Shown one piece after another: positions 1 to 10,966 of a stretch of DNA of 64,000 nt. A program made the translations under genes and the position numbers. The notes under the pieces are model-generated. The model was not told where the DNA came from and made no database searches. It saw only the letters and a program-made list of their open reading frames with translations. The stretch is from Echinarachnius parma. Lineage: Eukaryota > Echinodermata > Echinoidea > Clypeasteroida > Echinarachniidae. Position 1 is the first letter of the stretch. The number at the start of each line of letters is the position of its first letter. Location of the stretch: contig JBAMJV010008146.1 of NCBI GenBank assembly GCA_037951105.1, positions 1 to 64,000 on the forward strand, read 5' to 3'.

Positions 1-1204
1 TCCCTCCTTCCCCATCCCATCTCACACCACAATGAGTTTTATTAAATTGTTCTTTTATGCTTGTGTAATTTTGTTTTAAGACCAAAAAATGTGTTTGTGT
101 ATGTGTGTGTCTGTGTGTGTGTGGGGGGGGGGGGGGGGGGCGTGGTTCTGCAACCTCTGGTACTATGACGACCACCTCCACTACTGCTACCACTATAACT
201 ATTATACCACTACATAACAATACCGCCACTAACATCTTTACTAAACCACCTCCAATACCCTCACCACCCTACCAAATCCACTACTCACCAGAACATATAC
301 CACTTTTACCTCCATCACCACAAACATTGCTTTCAATAACTTGAAAAAAAAAAAAAAAAAACACAAACAGGATCACCACAACAACAACCACAACCAAAAC
401 TTCCCATACCATCTTCAACTAACAGCGTTTTGTTTGTTTTAGGTTGGGAAAACACGCACATTTTTGCTTGTAAAACTTCACACACATTTTTGCATGTATG
501 CATATTTATGTCAAGTCTTCTATGTAACTACGTAACTACCAACACTACATAATTACACTAATTAAATGTATGACACACATATGCACAAACCAATTAAACA
601 CAGAGAAACTGACATTTGTATTTTCATTGCATGAAATGAACTTTGATAGTCTCAGAAGAGAATCATTTACAACAGATCAATTTGCATTACCGAGTATGCA
701 AAGCATACACAAATGTTCACAATTACTTGATGAAGAGGAAATATCGACAATGACAATATTTAAGTTTCAAATCTCTTAGAAAATTATTATCAGAATCACA
801 ACCAAAAAGTAAGCCCCCTCCCCTAATCAAAATAGCGTAACTTTTTAACTAATAAATTTGAGTAACACAATTTGGGAGGATTATTTCTTAACTTATGGGC
901 TAACGTCTCCGTGAAAATAAACTTGGTCCGCCATGCCATGCATGAATTAGCACACATCACAGGCGACAATGTCACTTTTTAAAAGTCACAAGAGTCAATA
1001 AGTGATAATCTTCATAAGTGAAAGTCATTTATGAACCATATTATACACATAATCTTAGGTGCATTAAAACCGAAAAAGTGTTCCAAATGATCCATAAATC
1101 ATTTTGGGTGCGTTTCAGACCATTTTGAGCATTAAACAAAATTGCGGAACATAAGCATACCTTCATAACCAAAGATCAATTTAAAGCACATACATTTCAT
1201 GTAA
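1..1204. other. No gene recognised; simple repeats
   Basis: I see no credible gene here. A (TG)n tract runs directly into a G homopolymer at about 92-140, and an A run lies at about 343-360. The short open frames over these tracts are low-complexity translations. The rest is AT-rich with no motif I recognise. Confidence 0.6.
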
Positions 1205-2870
1205 GAAGGCAAGAAGCCAACATTTATTCATTTCAATCAAAGATAAAAATACAAAATATATACAGATACATACATAATTGCATACATATATTTTAACAAT
1301 TTAGCATAAGCCATATAAAAATTAATAAAATGAAATGAAAGAACTTTAAAAAGGCCATAGGGCCTTGTGAGTAAATTCTCAGGAAGTCGTATTATTTCAG
1401 TTTGGCACAATTAATAAAATGATAATTCACAATCAACAACAATAACAAATAATAAAAAAGAATCTTATTTAAGAGGATCAAATGTATATTACAATATCAA
1501 TAATTTTGTAGAAAATGGTGTTTGAGCGATTTTATAAATAATCTTAAATTAGAATGAGACCGAATAGAACTTGGTAACATATTCCAAACATTTGGCAGAT
1601 TGAACCGAACAGATTTTTTAGCAAGAGTTGTGGTAACTTTATACATATGAAATGAATTACCTATGCGGGTCCGTATGTATGAATATTTTGATTAAGACAA
1701 AACATCTCTGAAATAATACATTTTGAAAATAATTAAAGCCAAGTAATAACATGTAGTACAAAAATAAATCATAAAACTTCAGAAAGTTCAACATTTTAAA
1801 TAATGGAGCTGAATGAGCTAATTACTTTCTGTACAAATTCGTACGGCCTTTTTCTGTAACTTTAATAATGAGTCTATAACAAATTGAGAGGAATTTCCCC
1901 ATACAACAACACAATATGACAAATGGGGCAATATCAAAGAATTATATAAATATTTCAATGCGAACAAGGGTAAGTAATGCTTAAGTTTATACAAAATTCC
2001 AATGCACTTAGAGACTTTATTAATTATATATTCAGTATGTACGCTCCAAGTTAAATGTTTGTCAATAAATACACCAAGGAAATTAACGCTATCTGATTTT
2101 TGTAACGAGTTTGAACAAATAGCTATTTCAATATTTTGAAGTGTATTTAATACAGGACTATATTTATTTAAAAATGGAACAAAGTGTGTTTTCTCAAAAT
2201 TAACTAAAAGTCATCAGCATGTCATCAGCATATAATACAAAATCAAATTTATCAGAGGATTTAATTATATCATTAATATATAATAAGAATAACAGGGGGC
2301 CTAATATAGAACCTTGGGGTACACCTTGTTGGATTGGGGTTTGAGTTGATGAACAATTAGCAAAATGTGTATTAAAGGAGTTCCACGAATACCATAATAA
2401 TTTAATTTATACAACAATATATCATAATTTACTATATCAAAGGCCTTTGATAGGTCCATACAAATCACTATCCCATAATTATTCAAAGTAATAGCAGAAA
2501 CAATTTAATTTTGTAAGTCAATTAATGCATGGGCTGTAGAATGATTACGCCTAAAACCATATTGATTATTACAAAGAATGTTAAAGTCACTAAGAAAATA
2601 AACAACACGATTAAATACACATTTTTCAAGTAACTAAAAACAAACATGGTAAAATAGAAATGAGACGATAATTTTTCAGTAAGTGAGAGTCACCTTTCTT
2701 GTAAACAGGTACAATTTTAGCAATTTTTAATTTTTGTGTTACTAAGCCAGTTTCCATAGACTTATTAAAAATATAAACCAACGGTTTTGCAATTTGATGA
2801 ATAATCCTTTTTATAATAGAAACTTTTAAACAATCATAATCATAAGAAAAAGTATTATTCATGTCACTGG
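1205..2870 (-). mobile_element. 5'-truncated, degenerate LINE (Jockey/CR1-like reverse transcriptase and 3' UTR)
   Basis: Minus-strand translation gives consecutive reverse transcriptase blocks in different frames. The first has PVYKKGD and KNYR followed by a degenerate Pro/Ser block (2626-2862). Next is a QYGFRRNHST block (about 2520-2580), then MDLSKAFD (about 2440-2480), then [13 protein letters not shown] (about 2290-2335) and the catalytic YADD (2221-2232). In-frame stops and shifts separate them, so the copy is dead. The AT-rich tail down to about 1205 looks like a LINE 3' UTR. The 5' end (endonuclease, ORF1) is missing, as is usual for truncated LINE insertions. The clade call (Jockey/CR1 group) rests on motif wording and is tentative; that it is a non-LTR reverse transcriptase is secure. 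Confidence 0.85.
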
Positions 2871-3469
2871 TAAACTTGTAAAACTATAAAAGTCCAAGTG
2901 CACATCATGACGTGTCTAAATTTAAAAATAGCCCTAGAATCCAAACGCCTTAACAAAAATCAATGATTATGGTATCATTTTGTTGGAAAAGAAATGTTCT
3001 ACTCAATTAAATACAAACAATGACATTTGATCGATGATGTTGATGAAATTAACGATTGTAGGTGTTGTATGTGGCAAGAAATATCACAATGTAAGTTAAA
3101 TAAAAAGTTTTTACCTTTTGCACTTTACTTCACCATGACATTGCAACATCCTATTTGTTTTCAAATACAGTCAACTCTGTATTAGTTTAATCCGTTGGGG
3201 TTGAATGAATTGCTTCATCTAAGAAAGAAATTGATAACATCTTTGACTTAGGCGATTATTAGACTTATGCAAATTCGACTTAAGCAGAGTTGACTGTAGG
3301 TCTACTTATACAGTACTATCTGTATAGTCTGAACTCATAAAAATATGCAGACATATCGTCAATATTTTCCGATGCAGTCTATGTACGACATCGCTGTAAG
3401 AAATACCCCAATTCTCAGTACAAGTCGCTTCATGAAGGCTTCATTACCCCAACGAATTAGCTGTGCCTT

Positions 3470-3980
3470 TGCGTAGATGGCCCGGTCAAAGACAACAGCA
3501 ACGCTTTCCAGCTGTAGTTGGTATGGTCAAGACAGTACCCATATCTGTTGGGCTTGCATCTATGATGGATAAATATCCAATCTTGGAGTTTGGCCGACTT
3601 GATCCCTTGACGCCATCTCAGAAAATGGCAAATGATTAAGAATGACCCCAACTTAGTTCATCCAGTTTTTGTATTCACCTGTCCGACAGTCAAATATCTA
3701 GTGAATGCCTTGTAGCATGAGAGGTGGTATCGTAACTCAATGGCTACACAGTCTCAACCTTTGATGTGCCTTTAGATATCTTCATTGGGTTTGTTCTCAG
3801 CTGCCTTTATCAAACAGTCACTCTACGCACATCATACTTATTTCCTTTACAGCTAGACGCACTGACGATCGAGGAAGGAGGATCTTGCTGAATGCCCGCA
3901 ACGAGTTCGATCTTAGTCTCTTCTGCGGAGGATCTGTTGATAATCTTCCATCTCCCAGGTCTCCATTTGCCCTTTAACAA
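3470..3980 (+). pseudogene. Possible eroded coding sequence, unrecognised
   Basis: On the plus strand, stretches read like protein but are interrupted by stops: a piece with VVGMVKTVPISVGLASMMDK and LTPSQK at about 3520-3638, and a piece with HPVFVFTCPTVKYLVNAL at about 3657-3712. A third piece, with RILLNARNEFDLSLFCGG, runs to a stop at about 3976. It is preceded by an acceptor-like tract (tttcctttacag, ending about 3852). I do not recognise the protein. It could be a decayed gene or exons of an unannotated one; chance is possible. Confidence 0.2.
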
Positions 3981-4053
3981 ATGAAAGACAGAAAAGAAAG
4001 AGGTGGAAACAAAGAGGAATTAAGTACTAACAAAACTAGATGGATCTTCAATT

Positions 4054-4783
4054 ATGCCTCCGCCATCACGCAATTTTAAAGTGATCCATGTAAATTATCA
4101 TGCCCAAATAAACATGCGCTGAATTTATAAGGCATATTTGCATATATTTTTAGTCATGTGACCGTGACCTTTGAACTCATGACCCGAAAATCTAATCACA
4201 TCATTGGCTCTCCAAGATACATACATAAACCAAGATTGGTCTGAATCCGCCAATCGGACCATGAGATCATGAGCTATTTTTGCATGTATAATGAGCCCTG
4301 TGATCTTTGACCTAAGGACCCCAAAATCTAATCAGATCATTGACTTCCCAAGATACATACATATATACTAAGTTTGGTAAAAATCTGTCCATTAGTTCTT
4401 GAGATAACGCAAGAACAAGCTATTTTTGCATATTAGTGAGCCCTGTGACCTTTGACCTCATGACCCCAAAATCTAATCAGATCATTGGCTCCCCAAGATA
4501 CATACATATACCAAGTTTGGTAAGAATCCATCATTAGGTTCTTGAGATAATGCAAGAACAACCTATTTTTGCATATACGATGAGCCCTGTGACCTTTGAC
4601 CTCATGACCCCAAATTATAATCAGATCATTGTCATTCCCATATGTACACTCATACCAAGTTATTCTTGAGATATCGCGAGAATGAAAACGGGACGTACGT
4701 ACAAACGGACAGACGTACGGATGGACGGATGGATGGACAACCCGAAAATATAATGCCTCCGGCCACTTCGTTGGTGGAGGCAT
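4054..4783 (+). repeat. Dispersed repeat A, copy 1: ATGCCTCCGCC termini and tandem nuclear-receptor-like sites
   Basis: The block begins with ATGCCTCCGCC and ends in its inverted copy (GGTGGAGGCAT), with a small terminal hairpin at 4753-4783. Inside, a unit of roughly 130-150 bp repeats. Each unit holds a variant of TGTGACCTTTGACCTCATGA, followed by CCCCAAAATCTAATCAGATC and an ACCAAGTTTG...TCTTGAGATA segment. TGACCTTTGACCT occurs exactly at 4446-4458 and 4590-4602. Its reverse complement is two AGGTCA half sites spaced by one base (DR1). It looks like a non-autonomous transposon; no coding potential. Confidence 0.75.
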
Positions 4784-6316
4784 ACAAATAATAAATCAAA
4801 GAAACAAATGTCTTTACATAATAATTAGACAAATAATCAAATAGAAAACAAAATGAAGTCTGCAGTTGCTGTCAAGTAAACTGATGTTATGAAGAACAAT
4901 TAGCTTTTCATCAAATTTTTCAAGAACATAATGTATAGTGCACCAAGGACTGATAAATGTTAAATGCCCATCTGATAATCGGTTACAGCATTAATACAAA
5001 ATGTTAGAATATTATGTTAGAAAAATTATCAAAACTACACAAACAAATATAAACACTGATAGCTGATACAAAATATATTTTAAGAATTTAAGTACCGTAT
5101 CCGTTTCTTTTCCAGTGCAGCCAAAGCTCTCCTAACCTTAGAGATGTCTGTGAAGTGGCTGTAGTAAGAGCTGAAAATCATGATAGAACAGGGAATAGAG
5201 GTTAATATATTGCCTTCCTTTTTTTCACTGTGGTATATAATGTATGTATCCTTGTAAATGAGCTTACAAAGGGCACTTTGTCATCAATGATCACAGCTCC
5301 TGATCCAAATTTTAAGACGAAAGAAGAAAGAGCATCAGAATTATTTAACATATATACAGCAGGACACCACATATTTGTTTTTTGCTGGCAAACCAGACTC
5401 TATCTTTCCTAGAGGCCCTGAAGAGAAATTTCCTGCCCCAAGACTTTTATTTCATGAACAAAGTCTGCACTATTCAAAATATCACTCTGTCCAGATAAAA
5501 CTGTGATTTTAGATGAAGCCTGACATGGGAGAAAACAATAATTTTAAGATTTTGTCAATGACAGGTTGAAAATATCCTTGCCCTATTAGGCCACCAAAAT
5601 ATGACTTCTGCAATAACACTCGCCCCAGTCCAGTTTGAGTGTCGAGTCATGGTATACGGTCACTGTTCCCACCCATATAAGTCAAGGGGTCAACTGCATA
5701 TGCTGCAGTAACCCCTTCCTCTGTTGCCATGTAAAATACTAAGTTAAAGCTGCACTCATTGTTTAAGAACTCAAACTTGATGTTTTTCACACCATTGTTC
5801 AATGTGATGCTGACATGAATAGGTCTTATATTTGGCTTTGCCTTTGTTATGTTTATCTTAAAAGTAGTTCAAAGCTGGCTGCCAAGAATTATTTATAGTC
5901 ACAAGCCGATCTACATTCTTTGTTTTACTTTGGAATGCAATCTACTGGGCAGAATCATAAACATGTAAACAACTGGTCTACTTTGGTATTTAGAAGGCAA
6001 TAATGTTTTGTCCCTTTGAAGAGATCCAATATAGATTAGATATTCACAAATAGGAATTAAAAGTACTTTTTACATCATAAGGCTTGATGTACATGTCAAA
6101 ATGTGTTTAATTTTATCCTACTACTATCCACAGATGTTTTTAAAATGAAATACTTTATTATAGCTATAAATATTTTACAATTTTTTGTTAATCTTGTTAA
6201 CTGTGTTTACTGTGTTAACTTTATTACATAATTGTGTTAGAGTGCACTGTTCCCCCCGCCCCTGCCCCATTCTACTTACTAAACCGGTATTCGTATTATA
6301 TATCGTATTAATAATG
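4784..6316. other. No gene recognised
   Basis: AT-rich single-copy-looking sequence. Short open frames (for example 5230-5412) have no motif or family resemblance that I can see. The segment at 5580-5760 is less AT-rich than its surroundings but gives no convincing exon in any frame. Confidence 0.5.
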
Positions 6317-7120
6317 CATATTTGAATAAATATTGAGTCATGTGACCTTGACCTTTGACATCATGACCCCAAAATCTAATTACATCATTAGCTCTCCAAG
6401 ATACATACATAACCCAAGTTTGGTCCGAATCCGTCAATCGGTCCTTGAGATAACGCGATCAAAAGCTATTTTTGTATATAATGAGCCCTGTGACCTTTGA
6501 CCTCATGACCCTGAAATCTAATTAGATTATTGTCTTTCCCATATGTACACTCATACCAAGTTTGAAATGCATCTATCAACCGGTTCTTGAGATATCGAGA
6601 GACCAGCTATTTTTGCATAATGAGCTCTGTGACCTAAGACCTTTGACCTCATGACCCGAAAATCTAATCAGATCATTGTCCTTCTGATACGTCCACTCAT
6701 ACTAAGTTTGAAATTGATCCGTCAACCGGTTCTTGAGATATCGCGAGAACAAGCTATTTTTGCATATATAATGAGCTATGTGACCTTTGACCTTTGACAT
6801 CATTACCCCAAAATCTAATCAGATCATTGTCCCTCCCATATGTCCACTCATACCAAGTTTTAAATTGATCCGTCAACCGGTTCTTGAGATATCGCGAGAA
6901 CGAGCTATTTATGCATATATATAATGAGCCCTGTGACCATTCTCATGACCCCAAAATCTATTCAGATCATTGTCCCTCCCATATGTCCACTCATACCAAG
7001 TTCGGAATTGATCCGTCAACTGGTTCTTGAGATATCGTGAGAACGAAAACGGGACATATGGACAGACAAAAGGACAACCCGAAAACATAATGCCTCCGGC
7101 CACTTCTTTGGCGGAGGCAT
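6317..7120 (+). repeat. Dispersed repeat A, copy 2
   Basis: Same repeat unit as the block at 4054-4783, with five units and the same right-hand end (CATAATGCCTCCGGCCACTT then GGCGGAGGCAT, ending 7120). The left inverted terminus is not evident, so this copy seems truncated or eroded at that end. Exact TGACCTTTGACCT lies at 6491-6503 and 6781-6793; the latter runs into a third half site (TTTGACA). A one-base variant is at about 6638. Confidence 0.75.
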
Positions 7121-7877
7121 AAAAATCATCTGTACATGTTTCATCCCTGTAAGTCAGACATTCACCGGTGATATATTGCATTGACTAGTATGTATGTTGG
7201 TGATAATTAAGCAGTCAGCTCTCAATGTGACATCATCTGTGAACCCTCGATCTGAATTTCCAGACAAAAGAAGAAACAGCATCAGAAACAGTAACACTAG
7301 TTAAAGTGATTACAGTGCTAACAGATTACAGTCATGTCACGGTTCCCCTGCCCCCAGTAGTTACTAAATACTACTAAATACAAACATTCAAATTGTTCAT
7401 ATAATCATGTGGTACATTAAACCAAAAGTCCAGTTTCGGGAAAGTAGCCAAATACATCTATATTGATCAATATTGTTCATTATGTATTGAAATAGGGCTT
7501 GTGTGGTAAAATCCGAACCTAAGCATCGTTAAATACAGATATATCGGAAGAAATTCAATATCCGCCTGTGAAATTCATAAATCCACCGCACATTCAGATC
7601 TGCGAGCGACGCTAGCGCTGGGGGAAATATCGACAAGCAGGAACAAGCCCGTATACGAACACTCCACGTGGGCACGGCATGATCATAATAAACGGTAGAG
7701 TATGGGCGATTCCTCGTTGGCAATATCTGTCCAGTCATGACTAATATAATAATTTTGCAAATCGGTTTCTTGGCCAAATTTGGACAATACTATATGAGTA
7801 TAATTATATTCTTGGTAATAAGAGCTTCCATTTCATTTTTTTTGAGAGGGGGGCGTTACCAAAACTGGCCTTTACCT
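7121..7877. other. No gene recognised
   Basis: Single-copy-looking sequence between repeat A and the TTAA-flanked elements. Open frames on both strands are short and have no recognisable motif. Confidence 0.5.
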
Positions 7878-7881
7878 TTAA

Positions 7882-8495
7882 AGGGAGAGATCCTCTTTTG
7901 CAAGCCAAAATTCAAAAGTTGCGAGGTTATTGTCTTATATGAAAGGAAATGTCATTTAATAGCATGCCTGAAAAAATTAGGGCTTGAAATTTCTTTTTCG
8001 TGGAGTTATAGACCTAAAACTGATTAAACTGAGGGACGTCGGTTTAATGGGTACATACATATTTTCGGCCGGTGAGTAAGTTCGTACACAGATTTCATGG
8101 AGTGCCAGATCGGTATGCATGACCCCTACATGACCCGCGCTTAAGTACTAATGTGTGAGCGTTTACCAAGCAAAATACCCAAACATCGCTTAAACTGACT
8201 ACATGTTATTATATATTCTTTATTTTTGAGATCTTTTTCCGTGACATACGTTAACAAATGTCGGCTTCACAATACCTTTACGAGAATTAGTTCTATATTG
8301 TAGTAATATTATGCTAAATCAGTTGAACTCCTTTATTGACCGATATATAGTTTAAATGGAGGGACGCATTCGTTTTTCATTCATAGAATCCAAATTAGAT
8401 GGCTGTTCGCTCTGATTTTTTTTTTGCGTGTTACATTGATCCCCATCCGTCAACTGAAAGCTGTTCAGACGTTTTGTAAAAGTGGACCTGTCCCT
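7882..8495. mobile_element. TTAA-flanked MITE, family 1, copy 1
   Basis: Flanked by TTAA at 7878-7881 and 8496-8499. Left terminus AGGGAGAGATCCTCTTTTGC matches the inverted right terminus AGGGACAGGTCCACTTTTAC. A second copy of the whole element, nearly identical through most of its length, lies at 42822-43451. TTAA target duplications are diagnostic of piggyBac and Kolobok transposases. No transposase is encoded, so the element is non-autonomous. Confidence 0.88.
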
Positions 8496-8499
8496 TTAA

Positions 8500-9131
8500 A
8501 GTGGTCCAGGTAAAGTGTCAGAAATTGCACAAAATGACTTCAATCCTATATCAATATCACTGTAAAATACAATTAGAAGATTTGTGAAAGTTTGAAAGAA
8601 AACGTCCACTGTTTATCTAATAAAAAGTGGAATATTGTATTCATATTTTATCACTGAATCCCAAAGATTTGTCGCAGTGATGCTCGTCTATTTGATGATA
8701 TCCGCGCGCACCCGTAATACAGAATGTACAGATTTCGCGCGCGCGCACAAATAGCACGGCGGGTTCCCGCTGCCGTGTCTATCAGTATCAGGAAGGTGAT
8801 TGCGTGGCGGCCCGAGCTGCATCGGTGGGGCGTGTAATCAGATCGCATTGATCCATCACCGCGCTCTGCATGTACATGTAATAAACAGTACAGCTCACTA
8901 AGTACGCAACTACAGTGTATATAAGCACGAGGCACAAGTCACGGACACCAGCCAATTTTTGAGCGACGACATTTGAATAATAATTATCGTCATACTAAAG
9001 CCTATAGGGACATTTGAAAAAATCTAACCAGATTTAATTTGTTACCCCCCATAAGCTAAACATCACGATAGAAGAGAAACGACGAAGCTCCAAATGAGTT
9101 TTGTGGAATTAGACACTTTACCTGTGCCCCT
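8500..9131. mobile_element. TTAA-flanked MITE, family 2, abutting family 1
   Basis: Left terminus AGTGGTCCAGGTAAAGTGTC and inverted right terminus AGGGGCACAGGTAAAGTGTC, flanked by TTAA at 8496-8499 and 9132-9135. The left TTAA is also the right TTAA of the neighbouring family 1 element. The interior includes a CpG-rich patch (8700-8870) unlike the flanks. No coding potential. Confidence 0.82.
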
Positions 9132-9348
9132 TTAACTTAGAATGCAACATTCAGCCTGCAACGCCAATACTAATATTTAATAATACTAATTTACAATTAC
9201 ATAGTAACATGAATATGATCAGTAAGTTGCAGTGGTAGACAGAAGACGGAAGGTCGAGACATTTTCATTCATTTTTGGACGTTATTTTGTTTACATGACA
9301 CGTTAAAAAGAAAAGAGTCAACAAATTATTGAAAATGTCTCTTCCTTC

Positions 9349-9856
9349 TGTAGAGAAATACCCGGTTACCCGCCATACCTCTATGCCGACGGCTCCGGCG
9401 TTCCTCCGGCGCCGCTGTCCCCTGCTGGCGACGTGCGCAGTGGGCCCACACGACGCGACGCACGACGACGGGACGGCCGAAGCTACCGGCGCTGGCTCTG
9501 GCTGGCGATGGCGACCGGACTCTTCCGTGTATATATATGCTGAACCACCTATCACTTATCATGCTATAAACTACGACAAAGCTACTGCAAACGTGCTAAC
9601 TGGTATAGACGACTAACTAGATATATACTCTTCACACTATAACTGTAACTGTAACTGTAACTGTAACTGTCTGGTTCTGAACTCCCTGAACTAAGCATTG
9701 CCAAGCCTTTATATAGCTTCCCCAGGGCCAGAGGGCCATTAGGCTTGCCTAACATTCCCCCTATTGTTATTGCCTACCTGAGCAGGACAAAGGACCAGTG
9801 TCCACACTACTGCCCTTAACTGGGGCTAACTAGAGGAATAATCCTATTTCTCTACA
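9349..9856 (-). repeat. 3' LTR of the Gypsy element
   Basis: Starts TGTAGAGAAATACCC and ends TTTCTCTACA, giving a short inverted terminal match. Compared with the other LTR it has five AACTGT hexamers instead of four, lacks one TA, and has G instead of A in CTACTGCAAACG. These account exactly for 508 versus 504 bp. GC-rich stretches in it (9380-9520) give long open frames on both strands that are not genes. Confidence 0.95.
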
Positions 9857-9867
9857 TTCCTCCCCGT
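9857..9867 (-). other. Polypurine tract of the Gypsy element
   Basis: On the minus strand ACGGGGAGGAA directly abuts the TG of the 3' LTR. This is the expected place and composition for the plus-strand DNA primer of an LTR retroelement. Confidence 0.8.
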
Positions 9868-10138
9868 TATATTAGAGTTGGGGGCATTTTCCAACTCTCA
9901 CAAACCATAAAATACCGAAAATCCTACTCTGGGTCGCCATGTTTGTTTCCCCCCCAAAATACGCTACCACTACGGAATCACCTGGACGTAGAGAGCGGGG
10001 CTTCTTGGCCTTCTATAAAAGTTAACCCAAAACCTAACGTATAAACCCGACTAATTGGCTCTTATAAACCAAACCAAAATCGCCACCCTATTTAAATGAC
10101 AGGAAACTGGCCGGGGACAATTATGGCACCTCAAAAAA

Positions 10139-10966
10139 CTACAACGTAGGAGGGTCGAAGGTCACCCCGTAGAGCCGACGGCCGTTCACCTTTCCCGCCT
10201 GTAGGACCTCCAGCCAGGGCTCCCTCCTCAGTCCGGCTACCAGGTAACCCACGTCCCCGATGTGAGTAGGGGTACTCAGCTCTGCATCCGGATGAACGGG
10301 CAGATACGGGGCGTCCGTTTCCAGCAACAAACGGTTGAGGGGAACGCTCCGTAGCCCGTCCAGCTGCTCCGCGTTGAAGGTCCTAGCCAATCCTGAAAAG
10401 CTGAAATGGGTGCCAGGGAACGCTTGCCTCCACCTGCGAACCAACTCCCGGTTTCCTGAAAAGCAGTGTAAGTGAATGCGCTGGGCGGACAGACAATACT
10501 CTTGTAGAATGCGCAGGCACCTACTATGAATATGGGTTCCACAGTGATCAGAAACCTGGCCCCTCAGATGGAGGATGAGAACCTTGCCCAGTACTCCGTA
10601 TCGCAAAACCCTCCTCAGGAATTGCTCCTGCACAGGCCACGTGTCGGGCTTCTCGGCATGGTCCAGTCCCAGCTCGCTGACTCCCACAACCCGCGGATCC
10701 GCCAATAGGTGCTCGAACTGGTGAAGCTGCCGATCCGTGAGCTGTGGGATCTTCTTTGGGTGAACACCTATGGCCAGCTTGCAGTTCGCGGCTGGAAATT
10801 GCACCCGGTGGAACTCTTCGGGGTCACACATGTTGTCCACTCCACCCACAAGTTGGATCGGGTGGTCCGGGCTACGCACGGTGGACACTGCTCGAAGTCG
10901 ATGCGCCAACCGGTTGATATGGAAGTGAGCGTCAAAGGCCTCGGGTAGTGCGGATTCCGTTGAAGG
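10139..10966 (-). pseudogene. TatD-family metal-dependent nuclease domain in the Gypsy third coding region
   Basis: TatD-like proteins are TIM-barrel metal-dependent hydrolases with DNase activity. All the family's metal-ligand positions are visible in order. DAHFHINR at the start carries the HxH pair. SELGLD carries the Glu, and LILHLRG a His. HLHCFSG carries a further His, and LLETDAPYLP the Asp. GVHPK near the N-terminus and the length of about 270 residues also fit. The frame is open to a TAA at 10967-10969, immediately upstream of the domain, which separates it from the Ala/Pro-rich repeat region in the same frame. The nearest methionine-like start would cut off the HxH pair, so the domain was probably read as the end of a longer protein. 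It lies inside the LTRs, after integrase, on the element's coding strand. In human the nearest relatives are TATDN proteins. Ordinary Gypsy elements do not carry this domain. Its role in the element is unknown. Confidence 0.85.

Noticed and set aside
105-344. 79-residue Gly/Thr/Pro-rich frame
   Set aside because: Translation of TG, G and ACC/CCA simple repeats, not a protein.
3457-3651. 64-residue minus-strand frame
   Set aside because: No motif; the plus strand of the same stretch reads more like eroded coding sequence.
7737-8027. 96-residue open frame starting before the family 1 MITE
   Set aside because: It runs across the MITE boundary at 7882 and has no motif; the other MITE copy has a different frame context.
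9265-9616. Open frames of 78-96 residues on both strands over the LTR (repeated at 20749-21091)
   Set aside because: They lie in the GC-rich part of both LTRs, overlap one another on opposite strands and have no motif. They are composition artefacts of the LTR.
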